Positions 1 through 10,700 of a DNA stretch of 64,000 nucleotides are shown one piece after another. This stretch comes from UBA6168 sp964508135 (GTDB taxonomy: Bacteria; Bacteroidota; Bacteroidia; Chitinophagales; Saprospiraceae). The notes under the pieces were generated by a model. The model was not told the origin of the DNA, did not search any database, and worked only from the letters and a program-made list of their open reading frames with translations. The stretch lies in assembly GCA_964508135.1 (NCBI GenBank), contig CAZDSU010000011.1:1-64000 (forward strand). The letters are read 5' to 3'. A program made the position numbers and the translations under genes. Within the stretch, counting starts at the first letter, position 1. Each line of letters begins with the position of its first letter.

Positions 1-1
1 C

Positions 2-3000
2 CCCAGTTACAATGATGGTGCTGCCTATATTTTCAAAAAAGACCAGGGTGGCGCTGACAACTGGGGCGAAGTCAAAAAAATTACTGCTTCCGACCAAGCA
101 GTCAATGAACAATTTGGAGAGAGCGTTGCCATCACCGGGAACTATGCCATCGTCGGGGCTGATTGGGAGTCCACTTCCCCTACTGCCTCGAATGGTGCGG
201 CCTATATTTTCAAAAACAGCTACGATGCTGATAGCGACGGCTTCACCACTGCCCAGGGCGATTGCGACGACACCAATCCAATGGTCTATCCCGGCGCCCC
301 AGAGATGTGTAATGCCATGGATGACGATTGCAACGGGCAAGTTGATGAAGGCTTGACGCAGACCACTTTTTCGGGGAACGCACACTTCACCAACCAAGCG
401 CAGGTCAACGCCTTCCCGGCGGCCTACCCCGGCTGCGTGACCATTACCGGCAACCTCGAAATCGGTGCCTCAACAGACATCACAGACCTTTCGCCGTTGG
501 AGAATATTGTAGCCGTCAATGGGGATTTGTTCGTCCATAATAATGCCGCCTTGGTGGACGCAAACGGTCTGAACAGCTTGGCTTCGGCGCACGGCATCCG
601 GTTTCTTGACAACCCTGTTCTCACTGCCTTGGATTGGCTGGACAATATCACCAATACGAACATGGGGACATTCCAAGCCATCAACAACGCCTCGCTGACC
701 TCGCTCCACGCTCCACAATCGGTGTTGAATATGGGCGACAACCTCTGGATTTTTGGAAATTCGCTTTTGGCGAATTTTTCGGGCTTCGACAACTTGACCA
801 CAACGAGCTACGATGTCTGGTTTCGTGACACGAGGATCACCTCCCTTTCCAATAGTTTCCAAAACTTGGCCACCGTTGGCCGGGATTTGGACCTTAAAAA
901 CCATGCGCTGCTCACTAGCCTGAACATGTTCGGCGACCTTACCTCGGTCGGCATGCATTTTTACTTGAACAACAACCCGCTGTTGACCGATGTGTCGGGC
1001 AGTTTTGGCAACCTCACCTCAATTGGTGGGAGAATGGAAGTGGTCGGCAACCCGCTTGTACCGACGTTCAATTCGTTTGGCAACCTTACTGCGGCTACCG
1101 GGTTGCTTTTTTCGGGAAACAACGCACTGGCAACCCTAAACTGGCCAGCCAATATTACGAACGTAAACATGGCGAGGTTTGAAGTCAGCAACAATGCGTC
1201 GTTGACCAGCCTGATGGCCCCGCAGGCCGTGCAGACGTTCAGCGACAACTGCTGGATTTTTGGTAATCCTTTGCTGGCCACCTTTTCTGGCCTCAACAAT
1301 TTGACGACCACGGATTACGATGTGTGGTTCAAGGACACGAAAGTCACCTCGCTGACCGGCAGCTTTCAAAACCTGACGACGGTCGCCAGGGAGCTTATTT
1401 TAGAGAACCATTCGATGCTGACGAGCCTTAATATGTTCGGCAACCTCACATCCGTCGGCCTGCATTTTTGCCTTCGGAACAACCCACTGTTGACCGATGT
1501 GTCGGGCAGTTTTGGCAACCTCACCTCGATTGGTGGGGGAATGGAAGTGGTCGGCAACCCGCTTGTGCCGACGTTCAATTCGTTTGGCAACCTTACTGCG
1601 GCTACCGGGTTGCTTTTTTCGGGAAACAACGCACTGGCAACCCTAAACTGGCCAGCCAATATTACGAACGTAAACATGGCGAGGTTTGAAGTCAGCAACA
1701 ATGCGTCGTTGACCAGCCTGATGGCCCCGCAGGCCGTGCAGACGTTCAGCGACAACTGCTGGATTTTTGGTAATCCTTTGCTGGCCACCTTTTCTGGCCT
1801 CAACAATTTGACGACCACGGATTACGATGTGTGGTTCAAGGACACGAAAGTCACCTCGCTGACCGGCAGCTTTCAAAACCTGACTACGGTCGGGCGGGAT
1901 TTGGTTATTCAGAACAACTCGCTGCTAACGAATTTAAATACCTACTCCAATACAACTTTTGTAACCCAGCATCTCACCATCACCAACAACGCAGTGCTCA
2001 ACAACTGTTGCGGCATTTATTACCTATTGCACACGCCGGGAGCCGTCGGGGGCAGCATCAACATTGCCAACAACCTGACTGGCTGCGACAATCAGCCGCA
2101 GGTCATCACCTACTGTTCGGATGCAGACGGAGACGGGTTCACCATTTCTCAAGGCGACTGCAATGACAACAATAACACCGTTTACCCCGGTGCACCCGAA
2201 CTCTGCGACGGCCTCGACAATGACTGCGACGGGCCTGTAGATGAAGACTCTCCGACAGTCACGCTGGATCCTTTTGCACCGGTTTGCCTGACCGCTCCGG
2301 TGTTTTCACTCACTGGCGGCTTACCGACTGGCGGGACTTATAGTGGCACAGGCGTGTTGTTGGGGCAATTCAACCCTTCGGTGGCGGGCACGGGGGCGCA
2401 TACGATTACCTATTCGTACACCAATTCAAACAACTGCACGGGCACGGCCACGCAGACGATTACAGTAATAGCCACCCCAACCGTTTCCACACCAGCCAAT
2501 CAGACCGTCTGCAACGGCAGCCCGACGGCAGCCGTGAATTTCAATGGCAGCCTCGGAGCGACTTTTAGCTGGACTTGCAGCGACCCTTCAATTGGCCTTC
2601 CGGCAAATGGGACGGGGAATATTGCCTCATTTACGGCCATAAATACGGGTACTTCGCCGATTGTGGCGACGATTACGGCTACGCCGGGGATTAATACTGG
2701 TGGGTTTGCTTATATCACGAATTACAGTGACAACAACCTTTCAGTTATCAATACGATGACCAATGCGGTAGAAGCTACGATTCCGACCCCGTATGGAATA
2801 GCTCCTTATGGCGTAAGCGCAAGTCTGGACGGCAACTGGGTCTATGTGGCAAATGAAGTTTCAAAGAATGTCTCTGTTATCAATACAACGACCCATGCGG
2901 TTAGCTATATTTCGACTCCTAATGTAATAGCCCCAGTTGGAATAATCGTAAGTCCGAACGGCAACTGGGTGTATGTGTCTAATAACGGCTCTAACGAAAT

Positions 3001-6000
3001 CTCGGTTATCAATACGACGACCAATGCCGTTTACTACATTTCGACTAATGGAATCAATCCTACTGGAATAAGCGTGAGTCCGAACGGCAACTGGGTGTAT
3101 GTGGCGGATCAGGGTTCCAACAATATCTCGGTTATCAATACGACGACGAATGCGGTTAGCTATATTTCGACTCCTAATGGAATCGGCGCATCTGGAATAA
3201 GCGTAAGTCCGGACGGCAACTGGGTGTATGTAGCAAATTACATTTCCAATAATGTCACGGTTATAAATACGACGACCAATGCGGTTAGCTATATTTCAAC
3301 ACCTAATGGATTCGGCGCAGCGGGAATAAGCGTGAGTCCGGACGGCAACTGGGTGTATGTAGCAAATTACATTTCCGAAAATGTCTCGGTTATCAATACG
3401 ACGACCAATGTGGTTAGCTATATTGCGACTCCTAATGGAGACAATCCTCTTGGAATAAGTGTAAGCCCGGACGGCAACTGGGTTTATGTGTCGAATCAGA
3501 GTTCCAACAATGTAACGGTCATCAATACGGCCACCAATAGCGTAGTTGGTACTGTCGGGGTAGGTAATATTCCATCGGCCTTCGGCAATTTCATCACCGG
3601 CCCCACCTGCTCCGGTAGCCCGGTCAGCTTTACCATTACCGTGAACCCAAGCCCGACGACGGCAAATGCTGGCTCCGACTTTTTCATTTGCGACGGCTCA
3701 GTGACTAATCTTTCGGCAAATATGCCAGTCATCGGCATCGGTTCGTGGAGCGTGGTCAGCGGGCCGAGCACGGCTTTGAACCAGTACGACAACGTGACCC
3801 TCCCGACGGCCATTTTCACGCCCGGCGGCGGAGCGGGTGTCTATCAACTTCAATGGAGCATCTCGAACGGCAGTTGCCCAACATCTACCGACGACATGGA
3901 TTTGACGGTAATTGACCTGCCAACCGTTTCCACACCAGCCAATCAGACCGTCTGCAACGGCAGCCCGACGGCAGCCGTGAATTTCAATGGCAGCCTCGGA
4001 GCGACTTTTAGCTGGACTTGCAGCGACCCTTCAATTGGCCTTCCGGCAAATGGGACGGGGAATATTGCCTCATTTACGGCCATGAATACGGGTACTTCTC
4101 CGATTGTGGCGACGATTACGGCTACGCCGTTGATTGGTACTGGCGAGTTTGCTTATATTCCGAATTTCAATGACAACACCGTTTCAGTTATCAATACTTT
4201 GTCCAATACTGTTGTGGCCACGATTCCAACGCCTTATGGAATAGGTCCTTTTGGAATAAGCGCAAGTCTGGACGGCAACTGGGTCTATGTGGCAAATGAA
4301 GTTTCCAAGAATGTCTCGGTTATCAATACGGCGACCTATGCTGTTAGCTATATTTCGACTCCTGATGTAATCGCCCCTACTGGAATAATAGTGAGTCCGA
4401 ACGGCAACTGGGTATATGTGTCGAATAACGGTTCTAATATCTCGGTTATCAATACGACGACCAATGCCGTTTCCTACATTTCGACTAATAGAGACCAACC
4501 TACTGGAATAAGCATGAGTCCGAACGGAAACTGGGTGTATGTGACAGATCAGTTTTCCAACAATATCTTGGTTATCAATACTTTGTCCAATACTGTCGTG
4601 GCCACGATTCCAACCCCTGCTGGAATCAATCCATCTGGAATAAGAGTGAGTCCAGATGGCAACTGGGTGTATGTAGCAAATTTCACTTCCAAGAATGTCT
4701 CGGTTATCAATACGACGACCCATGCGGTTAGCTATATTTCAACACCTAATGGATATGGCGCAGTGGGAATAAGCGTGAGTCCGGACGGCAACTGGGTGTA
4801 TGTAGCAAATTACATTTCCGAAAATGTCACGGTTATCAATACGGCGACTAATGCAGTTAGCTATATTGCGAATCCTAATGGAGACGAATCTGTCGGAATA
4901 AGCGTAAGTCCGAACGGCAACTGGGTTTATGTGTCGAATTACAGTTCCAACAATGTCACGGTTATCAATACGGCCACCAATAGCGTGGTTAATACTATCA
5001 GCGTAGGGGCATTTCCGACAGCCTACGGCAACTTCATCACCGGTCTCACCTGCACGGGCAGCCCGGTCACGTTTACTATCACCGTTCAGCCGACCGTTAC
5101 GGAAGTGTGCAATGGCCTGGACGATGATTGCGACGGCAGCATAGATGAAGGAAACGTCTGCTGCCCCACCGTTCTTTACGTCAAAGCCAACGCCATTGGC
5201 TTAAACAATGGCCTCTCGTGGACGAATGCTTTCACCAGCCTGCAAAGCGCCCTCGTACTCGCCAGCACCTGCCCAAGCGTCACCCAAATCTGGGTGGCAT
5301 CAGGCACGTACAAGCCCACCCCCACAACCAACCGCACCATTTCTTTTGTGATGAAAAACAACCTCGCCATTTACGGCGGCTTCCCCAACACGGGCAACCC
5401 CGTCCTCACCGACCGTAACTGGGTGACCAACGTGACCACCCTCAGCGGCGACATCGGGACGGTGGGCAACAACAGCGACAACAGCAACCACGTCATTTTA
5501 AACAACGGGCTGGACGGCACCGCCGTGCTTGACGGGTTCACCATCATGGGAGGGAATTCTAATCAGTCTGTTAATTACGGTGGAGGTATGTACAACTACC
5601 TCTCTTCTCCAAGTTTGTCTAACTGTTTGTTTTTCGGCAATTCTGCTGCCAATGGCGGTGGGCTTTTTAACTCCTCTTCCTCTCCAAATTTAACCAACTG
5701 TGCCTTTTCAGGTAATACGGCAAGCCACGATGGTGGGATGATGTACAACTACCTCTCTTCTCCAAGTTTAACCAACTGCACCTTTTCAGGTAATTCGGCA
5801 AGCAGCAAAGGTGGGGGGATGCTCAACCAGACCTCTTCTCCAAATTTGACCAACTGCATCTTTTCTGGCAATTCGGCTCCTTTAAGCGGAGGTGGGATGT
5901 TTAGTATTTTATCTTCTCCAAGCATGACCAACTGCACTTTTTCGGGTAATTTGTCCAGTGGAGGAGGAGCAATTCACAGTTTCTCCACCAATGCAGCCCT

Positions 6001-7291
6001 GAAAAACTGCATCATCTGGGGCAACTCCAGCGGAATTGTCAATCAAAATGGCAGTTCGGCAACTTACACAAGCACCATCGTACAAGGCTTAAACCTCATT
6101 CCCGGTGCGGGTGTTTTCAACGGCAGCACCGACCCGCTCTTCGTCAGCCAGCCCGCCTTCAGCAGTGCACCGACCACGGCTGGCAACCTGCGCCTGCAAG
6201 TTTGCTCCCCCGCCATAGACAAGGGCACAAATGCAGGCGCTCCGGCCATTGACCTCGACGGCAATCCCCGCATCCACGACGGCGACGCCAACGGTACAGC
6301 AACTATTGACCCCGGCGCTTACGAGTTTCAGGGGGCACCGCCTACATGGTATTATGACAAGGACGACGACAAGTACTCCGATGGCACCACCCTCATCCAA
6401 TGTACTAAGCCTAACTGGTATGAGGCAGCCATCAACCTAATCCAAACCAGTGGTGATTGCCAGGATGGTACGGGCAATGTGACTGGCTATCCCAATGCCA
6501 AGAAGGAGGACATTCATCCCTACGCAACCGAAGTATGCAACAGCATCGACGACAACTGCAACGGGACGGAAGACGAGGGTTTGTTAGGATTTACTTTCAA
6601 CAACGACGTCAGCTTTACTACTCAAGCGGAGGTGGATAATTGGCCTTCGTGTTATACCAAAATCATCGGTAAATTGACCATCTCAAATACGGGCGTCAAC
6701 AGCCTGGCACCACTTTTCAAACTGACGGAAGTCACAAAGGATGTTACAATCCAAAATAACAACTCCCTCGCCTCCCTTAATGGATTGCAATCGTTGACGA
6801 TCGTTGGAGACAAATTGAAGGTGAGTGATAATGACATCCTGAGTGATTGCTGCCAAATCGAGGCACTGCTGATGGGCAACGGTGTTGGCGGGACAAAGGA
6901 CATCAATAACAACCTGACGAACTGCAACACGGAGGTCGAAATCAAGAACTTCTGTCCCATTCCCTTCAACGGTGGCGGTGGCAACAACTTGCTGGTCGTG
7001 CCACCATGTACAGATTGCCCGATAGGCTTTGAGGAAGCAGAAAGTTTTAAGGTGGACCTCTTCCCCAACCCAACCACCGGGGAACTAACCTTGGAATTCG
7101 AAGGCACAATCCCCCAAGCGGGAGCTGTACAAATACTCGACCTTCTCGGCAGGACCCTTCGCACGGAAACGCTGCTGCCGGGCAGTCAGGCTTACCAGCT
7201 CTCGATTGGGGAGCTGCCAGCAGGCGTCTATTTCGTGAAGGTGATGGATGGCGGCGAGCCAGTGTGGGCACATAAAGTAGTGAAACAATAA
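2..7291 (+). CDS. giant modular T9SS-secreted protein, 5' end outside window
   Basis: The reading frame is already open at the left edge, so this is the C-terminal part (about 2430 residues seen) of a larger protein. In order: FG-GAP-like repeats (nt 2-220); a MopE-type putative metal-binding motif of DxDxDG...CDD...PGAPE-C form (about 218-350); leucine-rich/receptor-L-like repeats (360-2110) with an internal duplication; a second MopE motif (2118-2250); two Ig-like plus YVTN/NHL-type beta-propeller modules (2477-3600 and 3920-5035), the propellers built from GNWVYVAN-type repeats; a third MopE motif (5095-5160); a choice-of-anchor/right-handed beta-helix region rich in NCTFSGNSA repeats (5170-6330); a fourth MopE motif; and a T9SS type A sorting domain (7045-7288, FPNPTTGEL through a basic KVVKQ end). 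It is probably exported across the outer membrane and surface-attached or released. Ligand or enzymatic function is unknown. Confidence 0.85.
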   Translation, partial: PSYNDGAAYIFKKDQGGADNWGEVKKITASDQAVNEQFGESVAITGNYAIVGADWESTSPTASNGAAYIFKNSYDADSDGFTTAQGDCDDTNPMVYPGAPEMCNAMDDDCNGQVDEGLTQTTFSGNAHFTNQAQVNAFPAAYPGCVTITGNLEIGASTDITDLSPLENIVAVNGDLFVHNNAALVDANGLNSLASAHGIRFLDNPVLTALDWLDNITNTNMGTFQAINNASLTSLHAPQSVLNMGDNLWIFGNSLLANFSGFDNLTTTSYDVWFRDTRITSLSNSFQNLATVGRDLDLKNHALLTSLNMFGDLTSVGMHFYLNNNPLLTDVSGSFGNLTSIGGRMEVVGNPLVPTFNSFGNLTAATGLLFSGNNALATLNWPANITNVNMARFEVSNNASLTSLMAPQAVQTFSDNCWIFGNPLLATFSGLNNLTTTDYDVWFKDTKVTSLTGSFQNLTTVARELILENHSMLTSLNMFGNLTSVGLHFCLRNNPLLTDVSGSFGNLTSIGGGMEVVGNPLVPTFNSFGNLTAATGLLFSGNNALATLNWPANITNVNMARFEVSNNASLTSLMAPQAVQTFSDNCWIFGNPLLATFSGLNNLTTTDYDVWFKDTKVTSLTGSFQNLTTVGRDLVIQNNSLLTNLNTYSNTTFVTQHLTITNNAVLNNCCGIYYLLHTPGAVGGSINIANNLTGCDNQPQVITYCSDADGDGFTISQGDCNDNNNTVYPGAPELCDGLDNDCDGPVDEDSPTVTLDPFAPVCLTAPVFSLTGGLPTGGTYSGTGVLLGQFNPSVAGTGAHTITYSYTNSNNCTGTATQTITVIATPTVSTPANQTVCNGSPTAAVNFNGSLGATFSWTCSDPSIGLPANGTGNIASFTAINTGTSPIVATITATPGINTGGFAYITNYSDNNLSVINTMTNAVEATIPTPYGIAPYGVSASLDGNWVYVANEVSKNVSVINTTTHAVSYISTPNVIAPVGIIVSPNGNWVYVSNNGSNEISVINTTTNAVYYISTNGINPTGISVSPNGNWVYVADQGSNNISVINTTTNAVSYISTPNGIGASGISVSPDGNWVYVANYISNNVTVINTTTNAVSYISTPNGFGAAGISVSPDGNWVYVANYISENVSVINTTTNVVSYIATPNGDNPLGISVSPDGNWVYVSNQSSNNVTVINTATNSVVGTVGVGNIPSAFGNFITGPTCSGSPVSFTITVNPSPTTANAGSDFFICDGSVTNLSANMPVIGIGSWSVVSGPSTALNQYDNVTLPTAIFTPGGGAGVYQLQWSISNGSCPTSTDDMDLTVIDLPTVSTPANQTVCNGSPTAAVNFNGSLGATFSWTCSDPSIGLPANGTGNIASFTAMNTGTSPIVATITATPLIGTGEFAYIPNFNDNTVSVINTLSNTVVATIPTPYGIGPFGISASLDGNWVYVANEVSKNVSVINTATYAVSYISTPDVIAPTGIIVSPNGNWVYVSNNGSNISVINTTTNAVSYISTNRDQPTGISMSPNGNWVYVTDQFSNNILVINTLSNTVVATIPTPAGINPSGIRVSPDGNWVYVANFTSKNVSVINTTTHAVSYISTPNGYGAVGISVSPDGNWVYVANYISENVTVINTATNAVSYIANPNGDESVGISVSPNGNWVYVSNYSSNNVTVINTATNSVVNTISVGAFPTAYGNFITGLTCTGSPVTFTITVQPTVTEVCNGLDDDCDGSIDEGNVCCPTVLYVKANAIGLNNGLSWTNAFTSLQSALVLASTCPSVTQIWVASGTYKPTPTTNRTISFVMKNNLAIYGGFPNTGNPVLTDRNWVTNVTTLSGDIGTVGNNSDNSNHVILNNGLDGTAVLDGFTIMGGNSNQSVNYGGGMYNYLSSPSLSNCLFFGNSAANGGGLFNSSSSPNLTNCAFSGNTASHDGGMMYNYLSSPSLTNCTFSGNSASSKGGGMLNQTSSPNLTNCIFSGNSAPLSGGGMFSILSSPSMTNCTFSGNLSSGGGAIHSFSTNAALKNCIIWGNSSGIVNQNGSSATYTSTIVQGLNLIPGAGVFNGSTDPLFVSQPAFSSAPTTAGNLRLQVCSPAIDKGTNAGAPAIDLDGNPRIHDGDANGTATIDPGAYEFQGAPPTWYYDKDDDKYSDGTTLIQCTKPNWYEAAINLIQTSGDCQDGTGNVTGYPNAKKEDIHPYATEVCNSIDDNCNGTEDEGLLGFTFNNDVSFTTQAEVDNWPSCYTKIIGKLTISNTGVNSLAPLFKLTEVTKDVTIQNNNSLASLNGLQSLTIVGDKLKVSDNDILSDCCQIEALLMGNGVGGTKDINNNLTNCNTEVEIKNFCPIPFNGGGGNNLLVVPPCTDCPIGFEEAESFKVDLFPNPTTGELTLEFEGTIPQAGAVQILDLLGRTLRTETLLPGSQAYQLSIGELPAGVYFVKVMDGGEPVWAHKVVKQ
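968..1895 (+). repeat. tandem 507-bp intragenic duplication
   Basis: Bases about 968-1388 recur almost unchanged at 1475-1895, an exact offset of 507 bp (169 codons), inside the LRR-like part of the first giant gene. Only scattered substitutions separate the copies, indicating a recent in-frame unequal-crossover event. Confidence 0.85.
2477..4129 (+). repeat. 210-bp near-identical direct repeat heading two propeller modules
   Basis: Bases 2477-2686 and 3920-4129 are almost identical (offset 1443 bp, 481 codons). Each copy encodes an Ig-like segment (CNGSPTAAVNFNG...) directly in front of a YVTN-type beta-propeller. The propeller blades behind them have diverged more, so the head of the module is either conserved or homogenised. 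Confidence 0.8.
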
Positions 7292-7299
7292 ACCAAGCG

Positions 7300-7384
7300 G
7301 TGGCAGGCTGCCACTGTCCTTACCTAAAACCGGGCTGCTTTTGTTATTTCCAGTGACCAGAGCAGCCCGGCTTGTTTCCTTTTC
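7300..7384 (+). terminator. hairpin terminator after first giant gene
   Basis: A 10-bp perfect stem, CCGGGCTGCT at 7330-7339 and AGCAGCCCGG at 7361-7370, is followed by a T-rich tract (cttgtttccttttc). A smaller GTGGCA/TGCCAC hairpin lies just upstream at 7300-7314. The position right after the stop at 7291 fits Rho-independent termination. Confidence 0.6.
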
Positions 7385-7799
7385 AAAATAATAAGCCCTT
7401 GTTCAAAAGTTGAACCCCCAACAAATTCATGCTTGTTGGATGCTGGACCGGTGCGTACAAAGCATTGCTACCCCTCTCAAGCTGAAATGAGTTGGAAAAA
7501 TGGTATGCTTGCTTGCCTAATTTTTGTCCGTTCAAACCAAAAATATAGCTGAGTCAGCCGAATTTATGAAATGCAAGGAAAATTGTTTTCCCCAAGCAGA
7601 TATTTCGGAGAAATGTTATTTTTGAAATTATTTCTATTGAAGATGACAGTATCTTGCGAATCTTATTGAAGGTGTGAAATGGTGAAGCCTAAAAAGTTGG
7701 GCTAATTGAGATTTTGAATGTGTTTTGATGATGCGATTCAAGACTGCCAAGCTTTTCACTTGTGCAGTTAACTACATAAAATGCTAAAATACTTACCTG
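7385..7799. other. AT-rich intergenic spacer, no gene seen
   Basis: About 415 bases between the first terminator and the next giant gene. It is AT-rich on both strands with only short frames. I found no clear TAnnTTTG box, tRNA or repeat. It presumably holds the promoter of the following gene. Confidence 0.5.
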
Positions 7800-10700
7800 A
7801 TGAAATCTTCCTCTCACTCAATCTTCCTGCAATTTTTGATTCCAATCAGCTTGGCACTTTTTCATGCTACGCAAATCCTCGCCCAGGACTTCCAGCGGGT
7901 GTACGGTACCAGCCTCGACAATTCCTTTTCTCAGGTCGTCCAAGATGGCACAAACTACTACGTGCTGGGGCAGGATGAATCCACCAACGGCGCTCCTCAA
8001 CGGGCCACGGTCTCCCGTCTCGATGCCAACGGGCTGCACCAGTGGACCCTGGGCCTGAACATCCCTTCCGTCTGGAACGATGCCGTGTTGACACCGTCAG
8101 GCGAATTGCTGGTGGTCGGCGCAACGCTGCCGCTCGATGCCACTTCCCGGAGCCTCATCGGGCGGGTCACACAGACCGGTGCTTTCGCTTTGCTTCGTAC
8201 CTACGACGTTACGGGACGTGATTTCTTCACCCGCATCGTCAGCCACCCGGCACCACAAAACCCGGCGTTCCCGTACTATGTGCTAGGCGCACAATTCGAG
8301 CCCGGCGGCACCCCCACCACGGAGGATGTCGTGTTGTTGAACTTCGATGCAAATGGCGTTTTGAACTGGAAAAAACTGTATATCAGTGGAGGCGACGATG
8401 AATTCGTCCGGGATTTTGAAGTCATTGGCGGCAATCTGGTGATGGCCGGCAATGCCGCTGCGGGCCTGATTTTCATGGCGGACAATGCGGGGAACCTTAC
8501 CGGCGGGGTGCAAATCCCCCAACGGGTTTACAGGGACGTAGCACCCGAAAGTGCGGGTGGGATGTACGCTGCCGCAAACGATTTTGGCAATTCGGAGGCT
8601 TACCTCCAGAAACTCGATGCAAGCCTGATACTGCAATGGGAAGTGAAAATCCTGCAACTGAACACCATCAGCCAGGTGTGGGAAGGGCTGCCCGGCGAGG
8701 TGTACGTGACTGGGATGGGCACCTTCGGCGGGCAACTCCGCACAGTAGTGGTGAAGCTGCTGGACAGTGGTTTCCCCTCGGTTGCCTGGGTGAAATACCT
8801 CTCTGCCGGTACCGGCTTCATCGGTGGCTCATCGTGGTATTTGCCACCGTTTGGCCTTGCCTACACCGATGCGAGGACGATTCCCGGCGGCTTTGGGCAA
8901 AGCTGCGCCTTCATTTCCGTCAGCGATTCGGAACTCAACACCTGCGAAGTTTCGATGAGCAACACCGACCTGCTGTTCACCGACCCCTTGCCGGATGGCC
9001 CCATCCTGCCTTTCGCAGAGCCGCTGCCATTGCCGATGGGCGTGAATTTGCAGGAATCCTCGGCGCTGAACTGGCAACAGCAGGAAGTTTGCAGCACCGC
9101 CCCCTGTGATGTTACCATCACCATCACGCTGCTAAACAACTGCGGCCTCGTGCAAGTGTGCGCCAATGCCACCGGCCCTGGCCCGTTCACCTACCAGTGG
9201 TGCGACGGGCAAACCTCGCAGTGTGTGACTACGCAACTGCCCTGTGGCACCCACGACTTTTGCGTGTCGGTCACCTGTTCCGACGGGACGGTGGCAATCG
9301 CCACGCTGGTGCATGTCGTCTCAGACCCAGTGCCGCCAGTAGCACTTTGCCTCGGCATCGGCGTCATTTTGGATGCCAATTGCACGGCTACCATCTCGCC
9401 TGCGCAGGTTGATGGCGGGTCATCTGACAACTGCCAGATCCAGTCCATGAGCGTCAGTCCGGCTGTACTCACCGGCTGCGGTAACTTCCCCGTCACGCTT
9501 ACCGTAACCGACTGGTGCGGCAACGTGAGCAGCTGCTCCACGACGGTGCAGACCATTGAAACCACCCCGCCCGTCATCGTATGCCCACCCAACGTGCAGA
9601 AAAATTGCAACACGAACCTCGGACCGAACTTCACGGGCTTCGCTACGGCCACTGACAACTGCGACCCGAACCCGGTCATCACTTCCTCGGATGTCACGTC
9701 CGGTTTGATGCCTTGCGACGGCATCATTCAGCGAACATGGACAGCTCATGACAACTGCGGCAATTCGTCAACCTGCGTGCAGAACATCCTCGTGTTCGAC
9801 AATGTGCTGCCTGTGCTGGCGAACTGTCCGCCCAACGTCACCGTGACCGGCGTGTTCAATGCTACGGGGCTTTGCACTGCCGACGTGCAGGTGGCCAGCC
9901 CGACGGCGACGGACAACTGCGACCAGTCCGTGAATTTGACCAACAACTTCAACAACACGGCCAACGCCAGTGGAAATTATCCTCAAGGCACCACGACGGT
10001 GACCTGGACGGCCACGGATGACTGCGGGAACGTAGCGACCTGCTCCTTCATGGTGACGGTGGACTGCGCCCATGTGTCAGACCATTGCGGAGAAGCAGTG
10101 GTCACTTGTTTTTCAGGCTTCAACACGCCCGCCAATTATTTGTCAGGGGTGAACCAAAATGCCCCGGTCATGGCACTCGTGGACGTGCGCGACCACAGCA
10201 CTGCGACGCCCGGCACCTGGTGGACGACAGCTAGCGCCTCTGAGTTCAGCGACCCCACCTGGACGCCCCAAAACCTCGGTCAGGTCTTTGGTATCGCCAT
10301 TGACGGAAATGAGGACATTTTCGTCGCCGCTTCCTCGATTTACACTTGCGCCACCACCTCACCTTACACCTACAATCCATACACGGCAAGCGGTCCCGGG
10401 GCGATTTACAAAATTGACGGCTCGACTTTCGCCATTACCAACTATACGACCACCGGCGCTTTTTCGCCCGGCGGCACGAGAATTCCGAACAACGGCTCTG
10501 CCCTCGGCGACATTGGCTACGACGCTACCAACAACCAGTTTTTTGTGACCAACCACGCCGACGGCATGATTTACCGGATAAAAAATGGCCTGGTGATGAG
10601 CCGTTTCGACCCTTTCGGTACGCTCAACCCACCTGCCAGCGGCAATGCGAGCGATCCCAGTTTTGTCGCATTGACGGAGCGCACCTGGGGTGTAGCGTAC

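Noticed and set aside
2700..5035. Regular repeats that could be taken for a CRISPR-like array
   Set aside because: Repeat units are about 126 bases, in frame and code for beta-propeller blades (GNWVYVAN). No spacer/repeat structure and no cas genes.
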